The notes below the pieces were generated by a model. That model was not told the origin of the DNA and searched no databases. It saw only the letters and a list, made by a program, of their open reading frames with translations. Below are positions 23,833 to 32,022 of a DNA stretch of 64,000 bases, piece after piece. Origin of the DNA: Mycolicibacterium frederiksbergense. Lineage in GTDB: Bacteria; Actinomycetota; Actinomycetes; Mycobacteriales; Mycobacteriaceae. The position numbers were made by a program, and so were the translations under genes. Numbering within the stretch: the stretch's first letter is position 1; each line of letters starts with the position of its first letter. The stretch lies in contig NZ_CP038799.1 in assembly GCF_012223425.1 (NCBI RefSeq), forward strand, positions 1,798,001 to 1,862,000, written 5' to 3'.

Positions 23833-25628
23833 GCGACTCGCTCGGATTGTCCGTCGGGATGACCAATCTGGTGGCGGCCCGCGACGGGCGGCCACCGGTC
23901 ACGCGCCGCTCGGTGCTGACCCTGTTCAGTGATCGCGCCCCCGAGGTCGGCGTCCCCAGCGAGAACCCCAACCTGGGCCAGCCCGGCCTGGTGCTCGGCG
24001 GTTTCGTGGACCGCGTCGGAGACCCGGTGCCGTTGGTGGCCTCCGACGGCTCCTCACACCGCGGCGATCAGGTCCTCGCCGAGGCGCTCGACGCCATGGC
24101 GCACACCGTCGGTGGCGGCAACCCCATCACCATTGCGTTGCCCGCGCACTGGGCGCCCGCGGTGGTGGCCGCCTTGCAGACCGCGCTGCGGAACAAGCCC
24201 AGCCTGGCCACCGCGGCGGTGGTGCCGGATTCGGTGGCCGCACTGGCCGGTCTGCGCGCCAGCCTGCCTGCCCAGGGCGTGGTGGCCCTCGTCGATCTCG
24301 GCGGCACCGGCACCAGCGTCACGCTGGCCGACGCCGGCGCGCAGCTCGCGCTGATCGGCGCGACCCTGCGGTACGCCGATTTCTCCGGTGAACAGATCGA
24401 TCAGGCGCTGCTCAACCATGTCATCGCCGGTATCGCCGATGCCGGCGACGCCGACCCGGCGGGCACCGCCGCCGTCGGGTCACTGGGACGGCTGCGCGAT
24501 GAGTGCCGCCGAGCCAAGGAACGGCTGTCCGCCGACACCGCCACCGTGATACCCGCCGAGCTGCCCGGCTACAGCTCCGATGTCCGGGTCACCCGCGCCG
24601 AACTCGACCAGCTCATCGACCCACCGCTGGGCGGGCTGTTGGCCGCCATCGAAGAACTGTTGCAGCGGAGCGGTATTGCGCCCGGTCGGTTGAGCGCGGT
24701 CGCAATGGTCGGCGGCGGTGCCGCTATTCCGCTTGTCACACAACGACTCTCCGAGCGCCTGCAGGTTCCGGTGGTCACCGCCCCGCAGTCCGCCACCCTC
24801 GCGGCGGCCGGCGCCTCTCTGGTCGCGGACCTTGCCTCCGAGGCCGGCGCGGCGACGGGCCTGGCCCCGGCCGCGAGCCCGGATTCCGCACCCACCGGGA
24901 TGGCGCCGACGATGGGTTGGGCCGGTGCCGCAGCCGGTGCCGGCGCCGCAGCCGCCGGCGCGGAGGCCCCCGGCGGGCTGGCGTGGTCCCAGGATGACGA
25001 CGCACCGACCGGTGAGCCAGTTCCCTACCAGGGTCCAGATTACGAAACCGGTTATGCCGCAAGCCCTACCGACGCCCGCCCGCCGATAGCCTTCGCCCCC
25101 GGCGAAGATGACTACCCCGCTGAGCCCGAACCGCTGCCCTGGTACAAACGCCCGCCGCTGCTGTTCGGTGCCGCCGCGGCGGCCGCGCTGCTGGCCGTCG
25201 GCGGTCTCGCCGTCACCCTCACCGGGACCAGCAGCCCCAGCGGTCCGGTCACCGAGACCGCGACAAGCTTCTCCACCGAGCCCGGGCAGCCCGGCGTACC
25301 GGTGGTGACCGAGCCCCAGACGGTGACCGTCACCGGTGACGACGGTGTCGTGACGACCTCGGAGGTTCCGCCGCCCCCGCCGCCGACGACGACCACCACG
25401 ACCACCACCACTCCGTCGACGACGTCGTCGACCACCACGACCACCACCACCACGACGACCACCACGACAACGACCACGACGACTCCGCCGACGACGACCA
25501 CCACGAGGCCGGTCACCACCACGACCCAGCCGCCGGTCACGACCACCACGGTGGCCCCGCAGCCCGAACCCGAGCCGGAGCCGATACCGGAACCCGATCC
25601 CGTGGAGCCCATCATCGAAGGCGGATAG
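23829..25628 (+). CDS. Hsp70-like membrane protein with Thr-rich tail
   Basis: This 599-residue protein has an actin/Hsp70-type ATPase domain (about 1-350), a disordered linker, one membrane helix (about 441-463) and an extracytoplasmic Thr/Pro-rich tail with long Thr runs. The Hsp70 motifs are degenerate: GLSVGMTNL replaces phosphate-1 [18 protein letters not shown] replaces DLGGGTxDV, and MVGGGAAIP resembles the adenosine motif. The peptide-binding domain is absent, so it is not a normal chaperone. The ATG at 23829 has GAGGAGG just upstream. It ends 5 bp before iniR, implying co-expression with that regulator. Confidence 0.85.
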   Translation: MSDSLGLSVGMTNLVAARDGRPPVTRRSVLTLFSDRAPEVGVPSENPNLGQPGLVLGGFVDRVGDPVPLVASDGSSHRGDQVLAEALDAMAHTVGGGNPITIALPAHWAPAVVAALQTALRNKPSLATAAVVPDSVAALAGLRASLPAQGVVALVDLGGTGTSVTLADAGAQLALIGATLRYADFSGEQIDQALLNHVIAGIADAGDADPAGTAAVGSLGRLRDECRRAKERLSADTATVIPAELPGYSSDVRVTRAELDQLIDPPLGGLLAAIEELLQRSGIAPGRLSAVAMVGGGAAIPLVTQRLSERLQVPVVTAPQSATLAAAGASLVADLASEAGAATGLAPAASPDSAPTGMAPTMGWAGAAAGAGAAAAGAEAPGGLAWSQDDDAPTGEPVPYQGPDYETGYAASPTDARPPIAFAPGEDDYPAEPEPLPWYKRPPLLFGAAAAAALLAVGGLAVTLTGTSSPSGPVTETATSFSTEPGQPGVPVVTEPQTVTVTGDDGVVTTSEVPPPPPPTTTTTTTTTPSTTSSTTTTTTTTTTTTTTTTTTPPTTTTTRPVTTTTQPPVTTTTVAPQPEPEPEPIPEPDPVEPIIEGG

Positions 25629-25633
25629 TCGTC

Positions 25634-28057
25634 GTGGGCCCGGACTCCGGCGCGATCGCGGCGTTGCTCGCGGCTCCCTCCGAGCCGGTGAAGGTGCTGG
25701 TCTCCGGGGGGATCGGCGCAGGCAAGACGACTCTGCTCAGCGCGGTGCGCACCGCGTTGCGCGACGCGGGTGTGCCGGTGCTGGGCCGGCCCGCCGACGA
25801 CAGCCCCGGGGCCTTGATCGTCGATGACGCCCATCTGCTCGCCGATGACGAGCTCGCGTTGCTCTGCGAGCGGGCCGCCGAACCGGGCCGCACCGTTGTC
25901 GTCGCCGCCGAGCCACTGGCCCACCACGGCCCTCTTCGTGCGCTGACGCTGGCGTTGACCCGGGAGAATCCCGCGGTGACCTTGGGCGCCCGGGCGGCCG
26001 CCGACCTGCCGGGTATCGAGCGGGTGGACGATCTGCTCGCCGCGACAGCGGGGATACCGTTTCTGCTCGCGGCCGCCGAGGGCGCCGCGGCACCGGCCGA
26101 CGCGGCCCGGTTCGCGCTCGTGGAACGGTTGCGCCGCCTCGATCAACCGGTGCTCGACACCTTGCTGCTGTGCTCACTGGATCCGCGCCTCGGACCCGAC
26201 GATATTGCCGCCGCGCTGCGAGTGGACGCCGTTGCGGCCCAAGCACTTGTGGATCGAGCCCGGGCCAGTGGGTTGCTGGAACCCGGTCAGCACCTGGCGT
26301 TCCGGCGCACCCTGCACCAGGCGGTGGCTGAGATCATCGGCACGGCACGCCACCACGACACCGAGGTCGCACTGCTGCATTCACAGCTCGGAATGAGCAC
26401 GCTGTCAGCCGATCTGGCGCTCGGCATGGCCGAACACGGATTGCGGGACGGCCGGCTCGCCGACGCGCTGACCGCCCTGGCGGCACGACACCGCGACGAT
26501 CCCGCACACGCGGCCCGGCTGTACCGCGCAGCCTCCGAGGCCGGCTCGACCCAGCTGAGCACCGAACTCGGCGACGCGCTGGCGCTGACCGGTGACTGCG
26601 CGACGGCGGCGCGCCTGGCCGACGAACTGCTCGGCTCCACCGACCCCGCGCAGCGGGCCGCGGCGGTGCGGATCGCGGCGAGTGTGTCCATGCATGACGG
26701 CAGTGCAGCGGCTGCGGCCGACCTGTTCCGCTGGCTCGGCCCGTACCCGGATGCGTTCATCGGTTCGGCAGCGGCCGTGGTGTCGATCGCCACCGGTGAC
26801 ATCGCCACCGCCCGGGCCGCACTCGATGTACCGGACAATGGGCCCCCGACCTCGACGGCGCGCGGTGCCCGAAGCCTGGCCGAGGGTCTGCTCTCCACCC
26901 TGGATCGTCCGTTCCCCGCCGCGATCGGCCGGCTGAGCCAGGCGATCACCGCGGAGTGGTCGTCCAGCCGGGTCGCACCGGACAGCCCTGCCGCCCTGGT
27001 CACCTTGGCCGCGTTGCACGGCGGGGACCCGGTGCGCGCCCGCAGCATCATCGGACGCGCCGCGGGTGCCGCACCCGGACACGGCGACTTCTTCACCGCC
27101 CACCGCCACCGGCTTCTGCTGGGCTGGACCCGGATGCTGGACGGTCAGCTCAACCGGGCCGCCACCGATGCCGCGGCCGTCGACCCGACAACCTTGCACC
27201 GCCGCGACGCCCTCTGGTCGGCGGCCCTGCGCACCGCGATCGCGCGCCGTGCCGGCGATACCGGCGCGATGCAGCAGCACTGGTACGCCGCCATGGAAGT
27301 GCTGGCGGAGTATTCGACGGACCTCTTCGCACTGCTGCCGCTGGGCGAGCTGTGGGTCGCGGCGGCCCGTCTGCGTCAGGTGGACCGGCTGCAACATCAG
27401 CTCGACGACGCACTCGGGCTGCTCGACTCCTTGGGCCGCCCGCCGCTGTGGTCGGTGCCGCTGCACTGGGCCGGGGTGCACGCCGGGATCCTGGCCAATT
27501 CACCGGAGGCCGTCGCCCCGCACGGTCAGGCGCTCACCGCGGCGGCCGCGGACAGCAGCTATGCGCGGGCGCTGGCGACGGCCGGGCGGTCGTGGTTGCG
27601 GGTGCTCGCCCATCAGGTCGACGTCGATGACGTGACGTTGGCGGCGCGCGCGCTCGCGCAGTTCGGGCTGACCTGGGATGCCACCCGGCTGGCCAGTCAG
27701 GCCGCATTGCAGACACCCGATCCTCGGGTGTCCGGGGTGATGCTGCAACTGGCACGGGACCTGAAGTCCACCACCCCCGATGCCCCGGACGGACCGGCGG
27801 TCCCCGACGAGGCGGTCCCGCCGCCCGGCGCCTCCGCACGCCCGGCTGCGGCGCCGTCATCGCGGCTGTCGGATCGCGAGCGCGAGGTCGCCGAGCTGCT
27901 GTTGCTCGGGATGCCCTACCGCGATATCGGCAGCCAACTTTTCATCTCGGCCAAGACCGTCGAACATCACGTGGCACGCATCCGGCGCCGCCTCGGAGCG
28001 GAGTCCCGCTCGGAGATGCTGTCCATGTTGCGGGCCCTGCTGGGCACGCCCGCCTGA
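25634..28057 (+). CDS. iniR: IniR-like AAA/STAND ATPase-LuxR regulator
   Basis: This 807-residue MalT-like regulator has Walker A GGIGAGKT at residues 25-32, Walker B ALIVDDAH at about 62-69, a long alpha-helical repeat region (about 200-700), a disordered Pro-rich linker and a C-terminal LuxR helix-turn-helix (LSDREREVAELLLLGMPYRD ... ISAKTVEHHVARIRRRL). Size, architecture and place next to iniBAC match Rv0339c (IniR), reported to activate iniBAC in response to trehalose. It is transcribed away from iniBAC with the Hsp70-like gene. The start is a GTG. Confidence 0.88.
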   Translation: MGPDSGAIAALLAAPSEPVKVLVSGGIGAGKTTLLSAVRTALRDAGVPVLGRPADDSPGALIVDDAHLLADDELALLCERAAEPGRTVVVAAEPLAHHGPLRALTLALTRENPAVTLGARAAADLPGIERVDDLLAATAGIPFLLAAAEGAAAPADAARFALVERLRRLDQPVLDTLLLCSLDPRLGPDDIAAALRVDAVAAQALVDRARASGLLEPGQHLAFRRTLHQAVAEIIGTARHHDTEVALLHSQLGMSTLSADLALGMAEHGLRDGRLADALTALAARHRDDPAHAARLYRAASEAGSTQLSTELGDALALTGDCATAARLADELLGSTDPAQRAAAVRIAASVSMHDGSAAAAADLFRWLGPYPDAFIGSAAAVVSIATGDIATARAALDVPDNGPPTSTARGARSLAEGLLSTLDRPFPAAIGRLSQAITAEWSSSRVAPDSPAALVTLAALHGGDPVRARSIIGRAAGAAPGHGDFFTAHRHRLLLGWTRMLDGQLNRAATDAAAVDPTTLHRRDALWSAALRTAIARRAGDTGAMQQHWYAAMEVLAEYSTDLFALLPLGELWVAAARLRQVDRLQHQLDDALGLLDSLGRPPLWSVPLHWAGVHAGILANSPEAVAPHGQALTAAAADSSYARALATAGRSWLRVLAHQVDVDDVTLAARALAQFGLTWDATRLASQAALQTPDPRVSGVMLQLARDLKSTTPDAPDGPAVPDEAVPPPGASARPAAAPSSRLSDREREVAELLLLGMPYRDIGSQLFISAKTVEHHVARIRRRLGAESRSEMLSMLRALLGTPA

Positions 28058-28158
28058 TCGTCGGCACCCGTGCGCGGGGGCGACCAACTAGTGAGTTAGG
28101 TCAGCCTTGCTAGCGGTGCGGCAAACGGTGATGTAACTATGAGCAGGCAAATAGCCTA

Positions 28159-28202
28159 AGTTACCGATCAGTAACTATACTCAAGTTACCGGCAAGTAAC
28201 TT
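28159..28202. promoter_or_regulatory. Double TetR-type operator and promoter of etfD
   Basis: Two palindromes, AGTTAC-N6-GTAACT (28159-28176) and AAGTTAC-N6-GTAACTT (28183-28202), are centred 25 bp apart. A -10 TATACT (28176-28181) lies between them, so bound protein would occlude RNA polymerase. A half site (GTAAC) occurs near 28134. The spacing suggests two dimers of a TetR-type repressor; since EtfD serves fatty-acid oxidation, a lipid-responsive regulator is likely. Confidence 0.75.
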
Positions 28203-28222
28203 AAACCTCGGGGAGGCACGCG

Positions 28223-31200
28223 GTGCAGCACACGCTCGAAGTGAGCAGGTTGGTCCTCGCAATGCTGATGACCGCTGTCGTCTTGGTGTTCGCCGCCAAG
28301 CGCGTGCTGTGGCTGACGAAGCTGATCAGCTCGGGCCAGAAGGTGGGCGACGAGCGCGGCCGCAAGAACGATCTGGTCAAGCGTTTCCTGAACCAGAACA
28401 AGGAAGTCTTCGCCCAGTCGAAGCTCCTGAAATGGTCGATCCCCGGTATCGCGCACTTCTTCACCATGTGGGGCTTCTTCGTCCTGGGCTCGGTGTACGT
28501 CGAGGCGTTCGGTGTGCTGTTCGACCCCGAATTCCACATCCCGTTCGTCGGCCGCTGGCCCGTGCTGGGCTTCCTGCAGGACTTCTTCGCCCTCATGGTG
28601 CTGCTCGGCATCCTGACCTTCGCGATCATCCGCGTGACCCGCGAGCCCAAGAAGATCGGGCGCGAATCCCGCTTCTACGGCTCGCACACCGGCGGCGCGT
28701 GGGAAATCCTCTTCATGATCTTCCTGGTCATCGCCACCTACGTGCTATTCCGCGGTGCCGCGGTCAACGTGCTCGGCGAAGAGTTCCCCTACCAGTCGGG
28801 CGCGTTCCTCTCCGATGGCATGGCGTGGCTGCTGGCTCCGCTCGGCGCGACCGCGAACATGTGGATCGAGACGTTGGCGCTGATGGGCCACATCGGCGTC
28901 ATGCTGGTGTTCCTGCTGATCGTGCTGCACTCCAAGCACCTGCACATCGGCCTGGCACCGATCAACGTCACCTTCAAGCGGCTGCCCGACGGCCTGGGCC
29001 CCTTGCTGCCCATGGAGCACAAGGGCGAGCCGATCGACTTCGACGATCCCGCCGAGGACGCCGTGTTCGGTCGCGGCAAGATCGAGGACTTCAGCTGGAA
29101 GGGTTACCTCGACTTCACCACTTGCACCGAGTGCGGCCGCTGCCAGTCGCAGTGCCCGGCCTGGAACACCGGCAAGCCGCTGTCCCCCAAGCTCGTGATC
29201 ATGAACCTGCGCGATCACATGTTCGCGAAGGCGCCGTACTTCCTCGACGGCAAAGAGACGCCGCTGGAGAACACCCCCGAGGGTGGCGTCGGCGCAGAGG
29301 TGATGGGCGAGAAGCACGACGAGAAGCACTCGCACGACCACGTCCCGGAGTCCGGCTTCGAGCGCATCCCCGCCGATTCCCCGCTGCAGGCGACCCGGCC
29401 CCTGGTCGGCACCCTTGAGCAGGGCGGCGTCATCGATCCCGACGTGCTGTGGTCCTGCACCAACTGCGGTGCGTGCGTCGAGCAGTGCCCGGTCGATATC
29501 GAGCACATCGACCACATCGTGGACATGCGCCGCTACCAGGTCATGGTCGAATCCGAGTTCCCCGGCGAACTCGGCGTGCTGTTCAAGAACCTGGAGAACA
29601 AGGGCAACCCCTGGGGCCAGAACGCCAAGGACCGCACCAACTGGATCGACGAGGTCGACTTCGACGTCCCGGTCTACGGCGAAGACGTGGACTCGTTCGA
29701 CGGTTTCGAGTACCTCTTCTGGGTCGGTTGCGCGGGTGCCTACGAGGACCGTGCCAAGAAGACCACCAAGGCGGTCGCCGAACTGCTCGCCACCGCGGGC
29801 GTGAAGTACCTGGTGCTCGGCACCGGGGAGACCTGCACCGGCGACTCCGCCCGGCGTGCCGGCAACGAATTCCTGTTCCAGCAGCTCGCGGCGCAGAACG
29901 TCGAGACCATCAACGAGCTGTTCGAGGGCGTCGAGGCCGTCGACCGCAAGGTCGTCGTCACCTGCCCGCACTGCTACAACACCATCAACCGCGAATACCC
30001 GCAGCTCGGCAGCAACTACACCGTGGTGCACCACACCCAGCTGCTGAACCGGCTGGTGCGCGACAAGCGGCTCATCCCGGTGACCTCGGTCGACCAGGAA
30101 GTCACCTACCACGATCCGTGCTTCCTGGGCCGGCACAACAAGGAGTACGAGGCCCCGCGTGAGCTGGTCGGCGCGGCCGGCGCCAAGCTCACCGAGATGC
30201 CCCGCCACGCCGACCGCGGCCTGTGCTGTGGTGCCGGTGGTGCCCGGATGTGGATGGAAGAGCACATCGGTAAGCGCGTCAACACCGAGCGCACCGAAGA
30301 GGCCATCGACACCGGGGCCTCCGCGATCGCGACGGGTTGCCCGTTCTGCCGCGTGATGATCACCGACGGCGTCGACGACGTCTCCGCCACCCGCGACATC
30401 GAGAAGGTCGAGGTGCTCGACGTCGCGCAGCTGCTGCTGAGCTCGCTGGACACCAGCCTGTACACGCTGCCCGAAAAGGGCACCGCCGCAGCGGCATCCG
30501 CCGAGCGTGCCGAGGCGCGCGCCGCGCTGGAAGCCGAGCAGGAAGCTGCCGCCGCCGCGGCCGCTCCCGCCGTCGAGGAAGATGCCGAGGAGCAGGCCGA
30601 CAAGCCCGCTGCTCCGGCTGCAGCGGCTCCGGTCACCGGCCTGGGCATGGCCGGTGGGGCCAAGCGTCCGGGAGCAAAGAAGGCCGCCGCACCGGCGGCC
30701 GAGGCCGCGCCTGCCGAGGCCGCCGCACCGGTCAAGGGACTCGGATTGGCCGGCGGCGCAAAGCGTCCCGGCGCCAAGAAAGCCGCCGCACCGGCCGCCG
30801 ACGCCGCCCCCGCGGCCGAGGCAGCCGCCCCCGCGGCACCGGTCAAGGGACTCGGATTGGCCGGCGGCGCAAAGCGTCCCGGCGCGAAGAAATCCGCTTC
30901 GGCGGCTGCCGCACCGGCGCCCGCCGCCGAGCCTGCTGCCGAGTCCGCGCCCGCCACCCCCGAGCCCGAGGTCAAGGGACTCGGGATCGCCACGGGTGCG
31001 CGCCGTCCGGGTGCGAAGAAGGCTGCTCCCGCTGCGGCGGCGCCTGCTGCCCCGAAGGCCGAGGAGGCCCCGGTGGCCGAGGCCCCCGCGGCCGAGCCTG
31101 CCGAACCGGCCACCCCCGAGCCGCCGGTGGTGGGTCTGGGTATCGCCGCCGGCGCACGTCGTCCGGGTGCCAAGAAGGCGGCCCCCAAGGCTGCTGCTCC

Positions 31201-31390
31201 GGCCGCACCCGCGGAAGCTGCGCCCGAGCCTGCCGCTGAAGCCGAGCCCGAGGCCGTCGACGAAACACCCGAAGCACCCGCTGCGCCGTCGTCCAACGGC
31301 TCCGGCGGCGGTGACCGCGTGGTCGGCGACGAGGCACCGGTCAAGGGTCTCGGTATCGCCAAGGGCGCCCGCCGGCCCGGTAAGCGCTGA
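28223..31390 (+). CDS. etfD: Membrane Fe-S oxidoreductase EtfD with repeat tail
   Basis: This 1055-residue protein resembles M. tuberculosis Rv0338c (EtfD), thought to pass electrons from electron-transfer flavoprotein to quinone during fatty-acid oxidation. In order: an N-terminal multi-helix membrane domain like the NarI/HdrE heme-binding unit (about 8-240), two [4Fe-4S] ferredoxin motifs (CTECGRCQSQCP from about 301, CTNCGACVEQCP from about 412), and two CCG domains (GETCTGDSARRAG, CPHCYNT, DPCFLGRHN, CCGAGGARMW). A disordered Ala/Pro tail from about residue 755 carries six GLGxAxGAxRPGAKK repeats. The GTG at 28223 follows GGGGAGG. A double palindromic operator is upstream. Confidence 0.93.
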   Translation: MQHTLEVSRLVLAMLMTAVVLVFAAKRVLWLTKLISSGQKVGDERGRKNDLVKRFLNQNKEVFAQSKLLKWSIPGIAHFFTMWGFFVLGSVYVEAFGVLFDPEFHIPFVGRWPVLGFLQDFFALMVLLGILTFAIIRVTREPKKIGRESRFYGSHTGGAWEILFMIFLVIATYVLFRGAAVNVLGEEFPYQSGAFLSDGMAWLLAPLGATANMWIETLALMGHIGVMLVFLLIVLHSKHLHIGLAPINVTFKRLPDGLGPLLPMEHKGEPIDFDDPAEDAVFGRGKIEDFSWKGYLDFTTCTECGRCQSQCPAWNTGKPLSPKLVIMNLRDHMFAKAPYFLDGKETPLENTPEGGVGAEVMGEKHDEKHSHDHVPESGFERIPADSPLQATRPLVGTLEQGGVIDPDVLWSCTNCGACVEQCPVDIEHIDHIVDMRRYQVMVESEFPGELGVLFKNLENKGNPWGQNAKDRTNWIDEVDFDVPVYGEDVDSFDGFEYLFWVGCAGAYEDRAKKTTKAVAELLATAGVKYLVLGTGETCTGDSARRAGNEFLFQQLAAQNVETINELFEGVEAVDRKVVVTCPHCYNTINREYPQLGSNYTVVHHTQLLNRLVRDKRLIPVTSVDQEVTYHDPCFLGRHNKEYEAPRELVGAAGAKLTEMPRHADRGLCCGAGGARMWMEEHIGKRVNTERTEEAIDTGASAIATGCPFCRVMITDGVDDVSATRDIEKVEVLDVAQLLLSSLDTSLYTLPEKGTAAAASAERAEARAALEAEQEAAAAAAAPAVEEDAEEQADKPAAPAAAAPVTGLGMAGGAKRPGAKKAAAPAAEAAPAEAAAPVKGLGLAGGAKRPGAKKAAAPAADAAPAAEAAAPAAPVKGLGLAGGAKRPGAKKSASAAAAPAPAAEPAAESAPATPEPEVKGLGIATGARRPGAKKAAPAAAAPAAPKAEEAPVAEAPAAEPAEPATPEPPVVGLGIAAGARRPGAKKAAPKAAAPAAPAEAAPEPAAEAEPEAVDETPEAPAAPSSNGSGGGDRVVGDEAPVKGLGIAKGARRPGKR
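30634..31390 (+). repeat. Six-copy coding repeat in the EtfD tail
   Basis: The EtfD C-terminus contains six copies of the motif V(K)GLGxAxGA(K/R)RPGAKK separated by Ala/Pro/Glu-rich spacers; the last copy ends the protein as RRPGKR. Copies two and three are nearly identical over about 53 bp (from 30727 and 30838, 111 bp apart), pointing to recent in-frame duplication. The basic motifs in an acidic, Ala-rich context may bind nucleic acid, lipid head groups or a partner; this is inference. Confidence 0.85.
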
Positions 31391-31407
31391 CGCTCAACTC
31401 CGCCCAG

Positions 31408-31456
31408 TGGCCAGTTATGACACGGTTTCAGCCCACATACGTGTCATAACTGGCCA
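31408..31456. terminator. Bidirectional hairpin, perfect 17-bp stem
   Basis: TGGCCAGTTATGACACG (31408-31424) and CGTGTCATAACTGGCCA (31440-31456) are perfect inverted arms around a 15-nt loop. It lies between the convergent ends of etfD (17 bp after the stop) and the secreted-protein gene (12 bp after its stop). No U-tract follows on either side, so it is of the intrinsic hairpin-only class proposed for mycobacteria, or a mobile repeat remnant. Confidence 0.75.
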
Positions 31457-31468
31457 TTCGGCCTCGTT

Positions 31469-31885
31469 CTAGACCTGTTTCAACTGGAATGGCGTTGCCC
31501 TGGTGATACCGCCCGGGCACGCGCCATTGGAGTCGGCGGACAATATGCCGCGCAGCGTCGACGGATCGACCTCCATCGAAATGATCGCCGGCTGATAGCT
31601 GCCGTCCGCACAAATGAATCCGTCGGGCTTGGTGACGGTGAAATACCAGATGCCGTTTGTCAGGGTCATCGGGCTCGTCCAGCCCTGATTGCTCGCGACG
31701 GTTCCCGCGCAGCCGGCCGGCCCGCAGGTACTGGCGATGTTCCAGACGTTCTCGGGGTCACCCTCCGCGCCGGAAAAGCTGCCATTGAGCAGCGGGGGCT
31801 CCGCCTGCGCGGGAACGGCGAATGCCATCCCCACCACCACGGTGATCCCGAATGCCGCGCCCAGCGAACGTGTTATCGACGTCAT
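31469..31885 (-). CDS. Small secreted protein
   Basis: This 138-residue protein has a Sec signal peptide (about 1-28, ending VPAQA) and a mature domain with four Cys (STCGPAGCAG, GFICADG, SNGACPGG) that likely form two disulfides. It resembles small conserved mycobacterial exported proteins of unknown function. It converges on etfD across a strong hairpin. Confidence 0.8.
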   Translation of the reverse strand: MTSITRSLGAAFGITVVVGMAFAVPAQAEPPLLNGSFSGAEGDPENVWNIASTCGPAGCAGTVASNQGWTSPMTLTNGIWYFTVTKPDGFICADGSYQPAIISMEVDPSTLRGILSADSNGACPGGITRATPFQLKQV

Positions 31886-32022
31886 AATGATCCGGAAAAT
31901 AGCACCGCGCCACCCAAAAACAGCAGATACGCACCGGATATACCCGTCAATTTATATGGCGGGTGCCGAATTGTTACTTCGGCCAGAAAATCGGTTTGCG
32001 AGCCCGTGGGACACTTGACCCC

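Noticed and set aside
25380..25560. CRISPR-like or intergenic microsatellite
   Set aside because: The ACC/ACG repeats are an in-frame Thr-rich coding tail of the Hsp70-like protein, not a spacer-repeat array.
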